Shown here: one piece after another, positions 1 through 8,034 of the stretch | Layout: the number at the start of each line of letters is the position of its first letter | Numbering within the stretch: position 1 is the stretch's first letter | Source: Nocardia higoensis | Lineage (GTDB): Bacteria; Actinomycetota; Actinomycetes; Mycobacteriales; Mycobacteriaceae | DNA length: 64,000 nucleotides | Reading direction: 5' to 3' | Assembly (NCBI RefSeq): GCF_015477835.1 | Contig: NZ_JADLQN010000004.1 | Location: 248,001 to 312,000, forward strand | Translations under genes and position numbers: made by a program | Notes under the pieces: generated by a model | Told to the model about the DNA's origin: nothing | Seen by the model: the letters and a program-made list of their open reading frames with translations, nothing else | The model's database searches: none

Positions 1-898
1 CGGCGAAGCGCTCGTCGTCGGCGAGTCCCGGCTGCCCCATCGCCGCGCACAGGCGGCGGAACACGGTGTCCTGGTTGGCGGCGATCACCACCCAGCTGCC
101 ATCGGCGCTGCGGTAGATGTTCGACGGCGCGATGCCCTCCAGGCGGGTGCCCGACGGTCCGCGCACCACGCCGCCGATGTCGTAGTCGGGAATGGTCGAT
201 TCCTGGATCGCCAGGCACGCCTCGGTGAGCGCGGCGTCGACGATCTGGCCTTCGCCGGTGACCGAGCGGCGGTAGAGCGCGGCCAGCGCTCCCTGCGCGG
301 CGAACATGCCCGCCAGGCTGTCGCCGAGGGAAAGAGCCAGGCGCGGTGCCGGGCCGCCGGGGAAGCCGTTCATGTGTCGCAGGCCGCTGGCCGCCTCGGC
401 GACCGAGGCGTAGCCGGCCTTGTGCGCGTCCGGGCCGGTCTGGCCGTACCCGGAGACCCGCACCAGGATGATGCCGCGGTTGCGTTCACGCAGGGTCTCG
501 TAGCCCAGACCCCACTTCTCCAACGTCCCAGGCCGGAAGTTCTCGACGATGATGTCGGACCGTTCCACCAGTTCCAGGAACAGGTCACGGCCCTGCGGCT
601 CACGCAGATTCAGCGTGATGGCCTTCTTGTTGCGGGCCGCGACCGTCCAGAAGAAACGGTGGCCGTCGAGTTCGGCCTGCCCCCAGGTGCGCAGCGGATC
701 GGGCCGGTCGGGCAGCTCGATCTTGAGCACCTCGGCGCCCATGTCGCCCAGCAGGCGGGCGGCGAACGGTCCGGAGATCAGTGTGCCGACCTCGAGGACA
801 CGGATGCCGTCGAGAGCGCCGATGTGCTCCGGGCCGACGGTGGGCGAGTCGGCGAATGCCGAGTGGGAGGTGGGGGAGGGGGTCATCTGCGGATTCAT
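1..898 (-). CDS. CaiB/BaiF family (class III) CoA-transferase, 3' end cut by window edge
   Basis: The protein would move CoA between an acyl-CoA donor and a carboxylic acid in the cytoplasm. About 299 residues are visible. The family signature is clear: an N-terminal LDGIRVLEVGTLISGPFAAR stretch, then GDMGAEVLKIE, RNKKAITLNL, VENFRPGTLEKWGL and GYGQTGP in the usual order. The start chosen is ATG at 898, directly after the TGA of the upstream hydrolase (899-901), so translation is probably coupled; an internal ATG at 886 is possible. It lies downstream of the hydrolase and the homogentisate-dioxygenase-like gene on the same strand, which suggests one catabolic operon for a carboxylic acid, but the substrate cannot be read from sequence. 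The C-terminal part lies outside the window. Confidence 0.85.
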   Translation of the reverse strand, partial: MNPQMTPSPTSHSAFADSPTVGPEHIGALDGIRVLEVGTLISGPFAARLLGDMGAEVLKIELPDRPDPLRTWGQAELDGHRFFWTVAARNKKAITLNLREPQGRDLFLELVERSDIIVENFRPGTLEKWGLGYETLRERNRGIILVRVSGYGQTGPDAHKAGYASVAEAASGLRHMNGFPGGPAPRLALSLGDSLAGMFAAQGALAALYRRSVTGEGQIVDAALTEACLAIQESTIPDYDIGGVVRGPSGTRLEGIAPSNIYRSADGSWVVIAANQDTVFRRLCAAMGQPGLADDERFA

Positions 899-2071
899 TC
901 AGGTCGTGGGGGCGAGGTGGTGTTTCGTGAGCCAGTCGCTGATGATCCGCACCGCCTCGGTGAGGGGTTCGCGCTGGTCCGGTCCCAGATAGTAGTGGTT
1001 CGCTCCGGCGATCTCGTGCAGTTCCTTGTCCTCGGTGCCGATGGCGCCGAAGATGGCGTGCGCGTGGCTCGGGGTGCAGATGTTGTCGGCGGCGTTGAAG
1101 ATCACCAGGGTCGGCACGGCGATGTCGGGGCCGCAGTCGACGATGTCGCCGCGGGCGTCGTCGTAGCTCCACTGCGACAGCCAGCTGCGCAGCGTGGTGA
1201 ACCGGGCCAGGCCGAACGGGCCCTGGTTGACCTCCTGCGGATCGCCCAGGTAGGACTCGCCGGGGTTGCGGTCGTTGGGATCGATGGCGGGATCGAGCCA
1301 GCGCGGGTCGGCCATGGTGCCGTGCACGACGAAGCCGAACTCGTCGTTCGGGCGGCCCGCGGCCTTCAGCTCGGCCAGTTTGTCCTTCACCCAGGCGGTG
1401 ATCCTGCGGTTGCGCGCGATCTGGGCCTGCCGGTAGCGGTCGAGGAATTCGGCGGTGTACGGGGGCTGGTTCGGGTTGGCCGGGTCGTAGAGATCCAGCT
1501 CGGGGTCGCGCACAGTGGGGTCGGATTCGTCGAGGATGGCGGCGTCCATCGACTCGGTGAGCGTGTGGTGGCGGCTGATGTGCGCGGCGACCAGCGCGAT
1601 GCCGTCGACGGGCGGCAGGTCGGCCTTGGTGAGGTCGGGGCCGTCGCCGGACGGGCTCGCCGTCAACGTCGGCTTCGCGGCCTGCTGCTGGTAGAAGACC
1701 GACAGCGAACCGCCGCCGGACCAGCCGAGCAGCACGACCTTCCGGTAGCCGAGCCGATTCTTGGCGTCGCGGACGCATTCGCCGAGATCCTGGACGACCT
1801 TCTCCATCAGCAGCGCGGCATCGGCGCCGCGGTAGCGGCTGTTGCACACGATGACGTGGTGCCCGGCCTTGGCCAGCGAGCCCACGATCGGCAGATAGGT
1901 GCCGCTGGACACCGGGTGCATGAGCACCAGCACGGTGTCGGACTCGTGGTCGCGGGGCTTGACCAGCTGGGATTCGAGGGTGACCAGCTCGGTCAGCCCG
2001 CCGTAGGCGTCGCGGCCACCGGTGGTGTTCGCGTAGGCGACGACGTACGGGATGCGTTCGATGCGAGACAT
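899..2071 (-). CDS. Alpha/beta hydrolase, 390 aa
   Basis: Serine hydrolase of the alpha/beta fold, cytoplasmic (no signal peptide). The nucleophile elbow GWSGGG is near residue 116, after a VLVLMHPVSSG strand that can form the oxyanion hole. A His near the C-terminus in the GANHYYLGP motif and an Asp in the preceding VIFNAADNICTPSHAH segment fit the rest of the triad. The ATG at 2071 has an AAGGCAGG sequence about 5 bases upstream. It sits between the homogentisate-dioxygenase-like gene and a CoA-transferase gene whose start abuts its stop, so it probably acts in the same breakdown route. Whether it is an esterase, a C-C bond hydrolase or a thioesterase is not decided by the sequence. Confidence 0.8.
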   Translation of the reverse strand: MSRIERIPYVVAYANTTGGRDAYGGLTELVTLESQLVKPRDHESDTVLVLMHPVSSGTYLPIVGSLAKAGHHVIVCNSRYRGADAALLMEKVVQDLGECVRDAKNRLGYRKVVLLGWSGGGSLSVFYQQQAAKPTLTASPSGDGPDLTKADLPPVDGIALVAAHISRHHTLTESMDAAILDESDPTVRDPELDLYDPANPNQPPYTAEFLDRYRQAQIARNRRITAWVKDKLAELKAAGRPNDEFGFVVHGTMADPRWLDPAIDPNDRNPGESYLGDPQEVNQGPFGLARFTTLRSWLSQWSYDDARGDIVDCGPDIAVPTLVIFNAADNICTPSHAHAIFGAIGTEDKELHEIAGANHYYLGPDQREPLTEAVRIISDWLTKHHLAPTT

Positions 2072-2100
2072 TGTGCCTGCCTTGGTATGTCGAGAGGAGA

Positions 2101-2154
2101 GATCAGTGGGCGCCGGACGAGATCAGTGGGCGCCGGACGAGATCAGTGGGCGCC
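2101..2154. repeat. 20-bp tandem repeat, 2.7 copies, over a stop codon
   Basis: The unit gatcagtgggcgccggacga occurs at 2101-2120 and 2121-2140, and its first 14 bases again at 2141-2154. The third copy holds the TGA stop (2143-2145, minus strand) and last codons of the dioxygenase-like gene. The two extra copies lie in the gap before the hydrolase start, so the final four codons plus stop are repeated twice after the real end. The pattern looks like recent slippage. Confidence 0.9.
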
Positions 2155-3234
2155 GAGGTCGGCGGCGAGGTACTCGGGCGAGGGGATCAGCCTACGGCGG
2201 GTGTCGATGGCGATGGTCGTCCAGCCGATACGGGTGATCTCCTCGCGCTTACGCCGGGCGCGCTCGCGCATCTTCTCCGGCGCGCCGTGGTGCACCCCCT
2301 GCGGCGCGTGCGAGATCAGGCCGGGCGGCATCGGCACGCCGTACATCTCCCCGCCGTGGAAGAAGGCGATCTCGTCGTAGTCGACGTTGCGGTGGTACCA
2401 CGGGATGGTCTCGGTGCCCGGCGCGGATTCGGCGAGCTTGGGCAGGAAGTTCATCACGTAGACGCCGGTGGCCTCCATGAACAGATGCACCGTCGGGGGC
2501 AGGTGCACGCTCTCGGAGAGGATGACGTTGTAGTCGGCGATGTTGAAGGTGAACGGGAAGCTGTCCCCGCGCCAGCCCTCGACGTCGAGCGGGTGGTGCT
2601 TGTAATACAGCCTGGTCGGGCCGCCCTCGTGGAACAGCACGATCTCGTAGCTCTCGCGGCCGTCGTCGTCGTGGGCGGCGGGCTCGGGAATGGTGACCAG
2701 CGCCGGGTCGAACGGGAAGTGCCTGCCCAGGTAGCCGGCATCGGGGACGCGGAACTCCTCGGTCGCCTCGATCATCAGCAACGTGGTCTCGGCCGCGGGG
2801 ACCTGGCGGAACGTGCAGCCCTTGGGGATGTAGATCCAGTCGCCCTCGCGGTAGTCCAGCGGGCCGAACTCGGTCTCCAGCAGACCGGAGCCCGCGTGCA
2901 CGAAGGAGAGCACATCGCCGTCGACGTAACGCACGAAGTGCGGCATCTGCTCGCCACGGCGGCTGAGCAGGATGCGGCAGTCGGCATTGTGGAACAACCG
3001 CAGCGGGGCGCCCGCGGGGTCGGTGGCGTCGGCGGGGGTCAGCGAGCTCGCCAGCACGTCGGTGGGACGCAGGGGGCCGACCGCTTTGTACTGGGTCGGA
3101 TCGTTGCGGCGGTAGAGGCTCGCGGTGCGGCCGGTGAAGCCGCCGCGGCCGAGTTCGTCGTCCTTGAGTCCGTCGAGGTCGGCGTGCAGGCGGCGGGGAG
3201 TGGTGCCTTTACGCAGGTGCACAAACGATTCCAT
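2143..3234 (-). CDS. Homogentisate 1,2-dioxygenase-like cupin protein
   Basis: Probable Fe(II) ring-cleaving dioxygenase of the homogentisate 1,2-dioxygenase family, 363 aa. The C-terminal domain keeps the metal-site layout: YHRN near residue 279 and a HAPQGVHHGAP stretch near 314, with acidic residues after the first His. The N-terminal half holds the jelly-roll strands (RLFHNADCRILLSRRGE, MPHFVRYVDGDVLSFVHAG). The protein is shorter than the usual 400-440 residue HmgA, so the substrate may differ. ATG at 3234 has GGAAG 6 bases upstream and is preferred over GTG at 3276. It heads an apparent minus-strand operon with a hydrolase and a CoA-transferase. No maleylacetoacetate isomerase or fumarylacetoacetase gene is nearby, so a classical tyrosine pathway role is not supported by context. 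Confidence 0.75.
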   Translation of the reverse strand: MESFVHLRKGTTPRRLHADLDGLKDDELGRGGFTGRTASLYRRNDPTQYKAVGPLRPTDVLASSLTPADATDPAGAPLRLFHNADCRILLSRRGEQMPHFVRYVDGDVLSFVHAGSGLLETEFGPLDYREGDWIYIPKGCTFRQVPAAETTLLMIEATEEFRVPDAGYLGRHFPFDPALVTIPEPAAHDDDGRESYEIVLFHEGGPTRLYYKHHPLDVEGWRGDSFPFTFNIADYNVILSESVHLPPTVHLFMEATGVYVMNFLPKLAESAPGTETIPWYHRNVDYDEIAFFHGGEMYGVPMPPGLISHAPQGVHHGAPEKMRERARRKREEITRIGWTTIAIDTRRRLIPSPEYLAADLGAH

Positions 3235-3314
3235 GTCAGCTTCCAGTCCTCGTGCGGGGCCGCGTCGATCCGCCACCGCGAAGCCATCTCGATGGGAGCC
3301 AATGTTTCAGATAA

Positions 3315-3330
3315 ATTGATTACCGTCAAT
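3315..3330. promoter_or_regulatory. Candidate TetR operator between divergent genes
   Basis: An inverted repeat ATTGA-N6-TCAAT lies in an AT-rich patch between the dioxygenase-like gene (start 3234, minus) and the TetR gene (start about 3448, plus). Position and symmetry fit an operator for the divergent TetR protein. The arms are only 5 bp, so chance is possible. Confidence 0.35.
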
Positions 3331-3447
3331 ATCTTTGGTGGGGTCGATATCGTTCGACGAGCCGTCGAGACGTACGGTTTTCCGGAGAAGTCGCCGGAAC
3401 CTCGATCCGATCGGCGGCCGGTGGGTAGCGCAGCAGTGGAGGACGCC

Positions 3448-4236
3448 GTGGAATCCGTGAAGGCCGAGCCCGCCCCGGGGGCCGAGCCCGCGCCGGGCAC
3501 GGGGCCGGAGATCGCGCGGGTCAAGAAGTCGCGTGGTCGCCCGCCCGCCGGTGGATCGCCCGCCTCGGCCGACGAGATCATGGCCGCCGCCCTGCGGATC
3601 TTCGCCCGCGACGGTTTCGCCGGCGCGTCGGTGGCCGAGATCAACCGCGAGCTCGGCGTCAGTCACAACCTGATCCACCAGCGTTTCGGCTCCAAGGAGG
3701 GGCTGTGGTTCGCGGTGGTGGACTGGGTATTCGGGCACGCCGCCGCTCTGGTCGCCGAGGGCGCCGCCGGTCCGGATCTCGCGCCGCTGGAGGAGTTCCG
3801 GCGCGGCATCGTGCGCTTTCTGATCCTGCAGGCCGACTATCCCGACGCGGTCCGGCTGGTCAGCATGGAATCGGCGATCGAGGGCCCACGCCTGGCCTAC
3901 CTCTACGAGCGTCACATCGAGCCGATCCTGGTGCGCCTGGCCAAGCCACTCGAACCGCTGATCCGCCGGAAAGTGCTCACCCGCAACGACTTACGGTCCA
4001 TCCACTTCCTCATCGCGCACGGCGCGACGGCCCCGTTCTCGGCGCTGCCGCTGGCCAGGCGGATGGCGCCCGGCGACCCGCTCTCGGCGCAGGCGGTGCG
4101 CAGGCACGCGCACTTCGTCGCGGACATGATCGTGGCCGGTGTCGAGGCCAAGGCGAACCAGCCGGGCGCGTCGGCGCATCCGCCGGGCGCAGCGCGGGAT
4201 CGGCGGCGCGGGGACGACGGGCAATCGCGCGACTAA
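3448..4236 (+). CDS. TetR/AcrR family transcriptional regulator, 262 aa
   Basis: One-component repressor with an N-terminal helix-turn-helix: DEIMAAALRIFARDGFAGAS, then VAEINRELGVSHNLIHQRFGSKEGLW (recognition helix region), followed by an alpha-helical ligand domain. An unusual Pro/Ala/Glu-rich tail of about 30 residues precedes the HTH. In-frame GTG codons at 3421, 3436 and 3448 could start it; 3448 is preferred because GGAGGA lies 4 bases ahead, but the N-terminus is uncertain. It is divergent from the dioxygenase-like operon and most likely controls it. The next TetR gene starts 9 bp downstream on the same strand. Confidence 0.8.
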   Translation: MESVKAEPAPGAEPAPGTGPEIARVKKSRGRPPAGGSPASADEIMAAALRIFARDGFAGASVAEINRELGVSHNLIHQRFGSKEGLWFAVVDWVFGHAAALVAEGAAGPDLAPLEEFRRGIVRFLILQADYPDAVRLVSMESAIEGPRLAYLYERHIEPILVRLAKPLEPLIRRKVLTRNDLRSIHFLIAHGATAPFSALPLARRMAPGDPLSAQAVRRHAHFVADMIVAGVEAKANQPGASAHPPGAARDRRRGDDGQSRD

Positions 4237-4245
4237 GCTGAGGCG

Positions 4246-4809
4246 GTGGCGCGGGCACGCGGTGCCGTCCAGCTGACGGTCGACGACTGGTTGCAGGCCG
4301 GATACACGGTGCTGGCCGAAGAGGGTTTCCGCGCGCTCAAGATCGACGTGCTGTGCACTCGCCTCGGCGTCACCAAAGGCAGCTTCTACCACCATTTCCA
4401 GGACATCACCGCGTTCAAGAACGCGCTGGTCGACGCCTGGGGCCAATGGAGCGACGTAGACCACCAGCGGATGGACGCCCTCGCGGACACCCCGCCGCGC
4501 GAACGGCTGATCGCCATGATGGGCCTGCTGGTCAGCCCGCGGCACTGGACGCTGGAGCGTGCCATGCGGGAGTGGGCCCGATCCGACCCACGCGCGGCCG
4601 CGAGCGTGCGCGCCTCGGACAAACAGGCGAAACGCGCGGTCCGCCGGGCCTTCGCCGACCACGGCTTCGACCCCGAGACCGCCGCCCGCCGGGCCGAATG
4701 GACCTTCGCTCTCGGCATCGGGGCACTGCACCTGTCGAATTCGGCGCGCGGTGGCAAGCCATCGCCTTCCGAGCGCGAGAAACTCGTGGACTTCCTGCTG
4801 CGGCCCTGA
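4246..4809 (+). CDS. TetR/AcrR family transcriptional regulator, 187 aa
   Basis: A second TetR-type regulator directly behind the first, with a GTG start at 4246, 9 bp after the preceding stop. The HTH is clear: AGYTVLAEEGFRALKIDVLC then RLGVTKGSFYHHFQDITAFK. The C-terminal half is helical and rich in Arg and Ala (WARSDPRAAASVRASDKQAK), typical of small YcdC-like members. The two TetR genes are probably co-transcribed; no duplication is visible between them, since the sequences differ outside the HTH. Target genes are unknown; the divergent catabolic operon is the nearest candidate. Downstream, 4810-5065 has no supported gene. Confidence 0.8.
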   Translation: MARARGAVQLTVDDWLQAGYTVLAEEGFRALKIDVLCTRLGVTKGSFYHHFQDITAFKNALVDAWGQWSDVDHQRMDALADTPPRERLIAMMGLLVSPRHWTLERAMREWARSDPRAAASVRASDKQAKRAVRRAFADHGFDPETAARRAEWTFALGIGALHLSNSARGGKPSPSEREKLVDFLLRP

Positions 4810-5065
4810 CCTCATCGCCGTTCGGGCCGCTGCGGCCACCGCCTGGCGGCCGATCGTTTCCTCGGGGCGCTGCCGGGACATGCCTTCCCGGACCGGCGCC
4901 CGCCGCCTACGCCCGCGGGCGCGCGCCTCCGGACGAGCCGGGAACCGCGTGCGTCGTCTCCGGTTCGCGAGGCCCTCTCCCGACCGGCGGCCCTGCGGGG
5001 CGGGCGTGGCGGGTCTGGCGTGCCGGAGGTTCGCGGTCGGCATCGGTGCTGGCAGGATCGTGAGC

Positions 5066-6598
5066 ATGGGTGTTCGGCGGTGGTTCGGGGTAGCGGCGGC
5101 GGTGTCGATCGTGGTGGCGACGGCGGGGTGCGTCGCCGAGGGCGACGCGCCGGTCGGGTCGATGCCGCCCGCGCCCGACGGTCTGTCCCGCTTCTACGAG
5201 CAGGACCCGCGGTGGACCGCGTGCGCAGAGATCGCGGGCGAGCAGGTGAGCCTGCCGCCGATCGCGCAGTGCACCAGGATCGAGGTGCCGATCGACTACG
5301 CCGAGCCGGAAGGTCCCACCGCGCAGCTCGCGCTCTCGCGCATCCCGGCCACCGGGCCGAAGATTGGCTCGTTGCTGATGAATCCGGGCGGTCCCGGCGT
5401 CTCCGGCCTGGACACGGTGCTCGTCGGCAATCAGACCCCGCTGGCGCAGCGGTTCGACCGGGTCGGATTCGATCCGCGCGGCGTGGGTTCGTCCACGCCC
5501 GTGGTCACCTGCCTGACCCCGGCGGAAGCCGATGCCGAGCGCGCCGAACCACCGGAGGAGAGCACACCGGAGGGGATCGCGCAGACCGAGGCGGAGAACC
5601 GCGAGTACGCGGACAAGTGCGTCCAGCGCAGCGGCGTCGACCTGCTCGAGCACATCGGCACCCGCGAGGTCGTGCAGGACATGGACGTGATCAGGGCCGT
5701 GCTGGGCGATGCGAAGCTGACCTATCTCGGCTACTCCTACGGCACCAAGATCGGCGCGCTGTATGCCGAGAAGTTCCCCGACCGGGTGCGCGCGATGGTG
5801 CTCGACGGCGCCGTGGACGCCTCGGTGGACCCCGTCCAGGAGGCTTTGCGCCAGGCCGCCGGTTTCCAGCGGGCCTTCGACGCCTACGCGGCCGAGTGCG
5901 CCCAGGCCGCCGACTGCCCGCTCGGTACCGATCCCACCCAGGCGGTCGCCCGGTTCCGCGAACTGGTCGATCCGCTGTGGGACACCCCGGCCGCCACCAC
6001 CGACCCGCGCGGCCTCGGCTACAACGACGCCATGACCGGCGTCACCCAGACCCTCTACGCCGACGAACTGTGGCAGCGGCTCACCCTGGGGCTGCAGGAG
6101 TTGCGCGAGGGCCGCGGCGACACCCTGCTGTATCTGGCCGACATCTACGACGGCCGCAACGACGACGGCACCTACAGCAATATCCAGGACGCGTTCAACG
6201 CCATTCGCTGCGTGGACGATCCGCGCGTCACCGATCCGGCCGTCGCCGCCCGGCTCGACACCGAATACCGCAAGGCCGCGCCCTTCCTCGACGACGGCCG
6301 CGGGACCGGCGCCTCGGCGCGGGAATTGTGCGCGAGCTGGCCGGTGCCCAATTCCGGCGAGCCGCACACCATCGCGGTCGACGGGCTGCCCACCACGGTC
6401 GTGGTCTCCACCACCGACGACCCGGCCACGCCGTATCAAGCCGGTGTCGACCTGGCGGCCCAGCTCGACGCGGCCCTGATCACCTTCGAGGGGAATCGGC
6501 ACACCGCCGCCCTCGTGGTGGGTGACGAGTGCCTGGATTCGGCCGTCATCGCCTACCTGGTCGACCTGATCGAACCTCCGCAGGGCCTGAGCTGTTGA
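5066..6598 (+). CDS. Hip1/CaeA-like alpha/beta-hydrolase lipoprotein (serine protease/esterase)
   Basis: Exported cell-envelope serine hydrolase of the TAP/Hip1 (Rv2224c) type, 510 aa, close to the 520 residues of the mycobacterial protein. A signal peptide ends in the lipobox VATAGC (Cys 22). The N-terminal part has the LMNPGGPGVSG oxyanion region and FDPRGVGSS. The nucleophile is in LGYSYGTKIGA (Ser near 225), the Asp in STTDDPATPYQAG (near 451) and the His in FEGNRHTA (near 478). In Mycobacterium tuberculosis this family sits beside glnA2-glnE in the same order, and Hip1 cleaves GroEL2; the arrangement here is the same, but the substrate is inferred. ATG at 5066 is used; GTG at 5060 is an alternative. 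It ends 77 bp before glnA2. Confidence 0.88.
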   Translation: MGVRRWFGVAAAVSIVVATAGCVAEGDAPVGSMPPAPDGLSRFYEQDPRWTACAEIAGEQVSLPPIAQCTRIEVPIDYAEPEGPTAQLALSRIPATGPKIGSLLMNPGGPGVSGLDTVLVGNQTPLAQRFDRVGFDPRGVGSSTPVVTCLTPAEADAERAEPPEESTPEGIAQTEAENREYADKCVQRSGVDLLEHIGTREVVQDMDVIRAVLGDAKLTYLGYSYGTKIGALYAEKFPDRVRAMVLDGAVDASVDPVQEALRQAAGFQRAFDAYAAECAQAADCPLGTDPTQAVARFRELVDPLWDTPAATTDPRGLGYNDAMTGVTQTLYADELWQRLTLGLQELREGRGDTLLYLADIYDGRNDDGTYSNIQDAFNAIRCVDDPRVTDPAVAARLDTEYRKAAPFLDDGRGTGASARELCASWPVPNSGEPHTIAVDGLPTTVVVSTTDDPATPYQAGVDLAAQLDAALITFEGNRHTAALVVGDECLDSAVIAYLVDLIEPPQGLSC

Positions 6599-6636
6599 GG
6601 CCCCGCCGAGCACCGCAAAAAACTGATGCACCTCAT

Positions 6637-6668
6637 GTAACACGGATTTAACGCCAAGTGACTACGGT
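6637..6668 (+). promoter_or_regulatory. Putative GlnR half-site and leaderless promoter of glnA2
   Basis: GTAAC (6637-6641), six bases, then TTAAC (6648-6652) resembles one GlnR site (GTnAC-N6-GaAAC). TACGGT at 6663-6668 fits the TANNNT -10 form and ends 7 bases before the glnA2 ATG at 6676, and no Shine-Dalgarno sequence is seen; together this suggests a leaderless transcript. The second GlnR half is poor, so regulation is tentative. Confidence 0.35.
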
Positions 6669-6675
6669 CGCGCGT

Positions 6676-8016
6676 ATGGATCGCCAGAAGGAATTCGTGC
6701 TGCGGACGCTCGAAGAGCGGGACATCCGCTTCGTGCGTCTCTGGTTCACCGACGTCTTGGGCTACCTGAAGTCCGTCGCCATCGCACCCGCCGAGTTGGA
6801 AGGCGCGTTCGAAGAGGGCATCGGCTTCGACGGGTCGGCCATCGAGGGCTTCGCCCGGGTATCCGAGGCCGATATGGTCGCCCGGCCCGATCCTTCGACC
6901 TTCCAGGTGCTGCCGTGGGCCTCGAGCAAGGGGCATCAGCACTCCGCCCGCATGTTCTGCGACATCACCATGCCCGACGGCTCGCCGTCCTGGGCCGACC
7001 CGCGCCACGTGCTGCGCCGTCAGCTCAACAAGGCCGGTGACGTCGGGTTCAGCTGCTACGTCCACCCCGAGATCGAGTTCTTCCTGCTGAAGAACGGCCC
7101 GAGCGACGGCACGCCGCCCGAGCCCGCCGACGCCGGTGGCTTCTTCGACCAGGCGGTGCACGATTCGGCGCCGAACTTCCGCCGTCACGCCATCGACGCG
7201 CTGGAATCGATGGGCATCTCGGTGGAGTTCAGTCACCACGAGGGCGCGCCCGGCCAGCAGGAGATCGACCTGCGCTACGCCGACGCGCTGTCCATGGCCG
7301 ACAACGTCATGACCTTCCGCTACCTGATCAAGGAAGTGGCCATCGACGAGGGCGTGCGCGCGACGTTTATGCCCAAGCCGTTCGCCGAATACCCGGGCTC
7401 GGCGATGCATACGCATATGAGCCTGTTCGAGGGCGAGACCAACGCCTTCCACGACCCCGACGACCCGCAGAATCTCTCGACGACCGCGCGCGCGTTCATC
7501 GCGGGGATCCTCGAGCACGCGCCGGAGATCAGCGCGGTCACCAACCAGTGGGTGAACTCCTACAAGCGCCTGATCCACGGCGGCGAGGCCCCGACGGCCG
7601 CCTCGTGGGGCCGGTCGAACCGGTCGGCGCTGGTCCGGGTGCCGATGTACACCCCGAACAAGTCCTCCTCGCGGCGCGTCGAGATCCGCAGCCCCGACTC
7701 GGCCTGCAACCCGTACCTGACCTTCGCGGTGCTGCTCGCCGCCGGTATGCGCGGCATCGAGAAGGGCTACACCCTGCCGCCGGAGGCCGAGGACGACGTG
7801 TGGTCGCTGACCTCGGCGGAGCGCCGGGCGATGGGCTTCCGGGAGCTGCCCGGCACCCTGGACGAGGCGCTGGGCGCGATGGAGCGGTCCGAGCTGGTCG
7901 CCGAAGCGCTCGGCGAGCACGTCTTCGACTTCTTCCTGCGCAACAAGCGCCGGGAATGGGCCGGCTACCGCAGCCAGGTGACCCCGTACGAGCTGAAGGA
8001 ATACCTGGGGCTGTAA
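6676..8016 (+). CDS. glnA2: Glutamine synthetase GlnA2 (type I-alpha-like), 446 aa
   Basis: Glutamine synthetase family enzyme (glutamate + NH3 + ATP to glutamine), cytoplasmic dodecamer in the family. Length and sequence closely follow mycobacterial GlnA2 (446 aa): it begins MDRQKEFVLRTLEERDIRF and contains the beta-grasp segment GIGFDGSAIEGFARV and the ATP/metal residues in CYVHPEIEFFLL, FSHHEGAPGQQEIDLR, AMHTHMSLFEG and RSALVRVPMY. No adenylylation loop with the NLYxLPPEE motif of GlnA1 is visible, so GlnE control of this paralogue is doubtful. The ATG at 6676 is chosen because it matches the known family start; a GTG at 6658 would add six residues. glnE follows after 18 bp. Confidence 0.95.
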   Translation: MDRQKEFVLRTLEERDIRFVRLWFTDVLGYLKSVAIAPAELEGAFEEGIGFDGSAIEGFARVSEADMVARPDPSTFQVLPWASSKGHQHSARMFCDITMPDGSPSWADPRHVLRRQLNKAGDVGFSCYVHPEIEFFLLKNGPSDGTPPEPADAGGFFDQAVHDSAPNFRRHAIDALESMGISVEFSHHEGAPGQQEIDLRYADALSMADNVMTFRYLIKEVAIDEGVRATFMPKPFAEYPGSAMHTHMSLFEGETNAFHDPDDPQNLSTTARAFIAGILEHAPEISAVTNQWVNSYKRLIHGGEAPTAASWGRSNRSALVRVPMYTPNKSSSRRVEIRSPDSACNPYLTFAVLLAAGMRGIEKGYTLPPEAEDDVWSLTSAERRAMGFRELPGTLDEALGAMERSELVAEALGEHVFDFFLRNKRREWAGYRSQVTPYELKEYLGL

Positions 8017-8034
8017 CACGGTAAGTTCAGATCC

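Noticed and set aside
374-2380. A 668-codon plus-strand frame opposite the CoA-transferase and hydrolase genes
   Set aside because: No recognisable segments and composition of a shadow frame; the minus-strand products are full family matches.
4810-5065. Possible gene between the second TetR gene and the Hip1-like gene
   Set aside because: Frames here give only Arg/Pro/Gly-rich sequence without a ribosome site.
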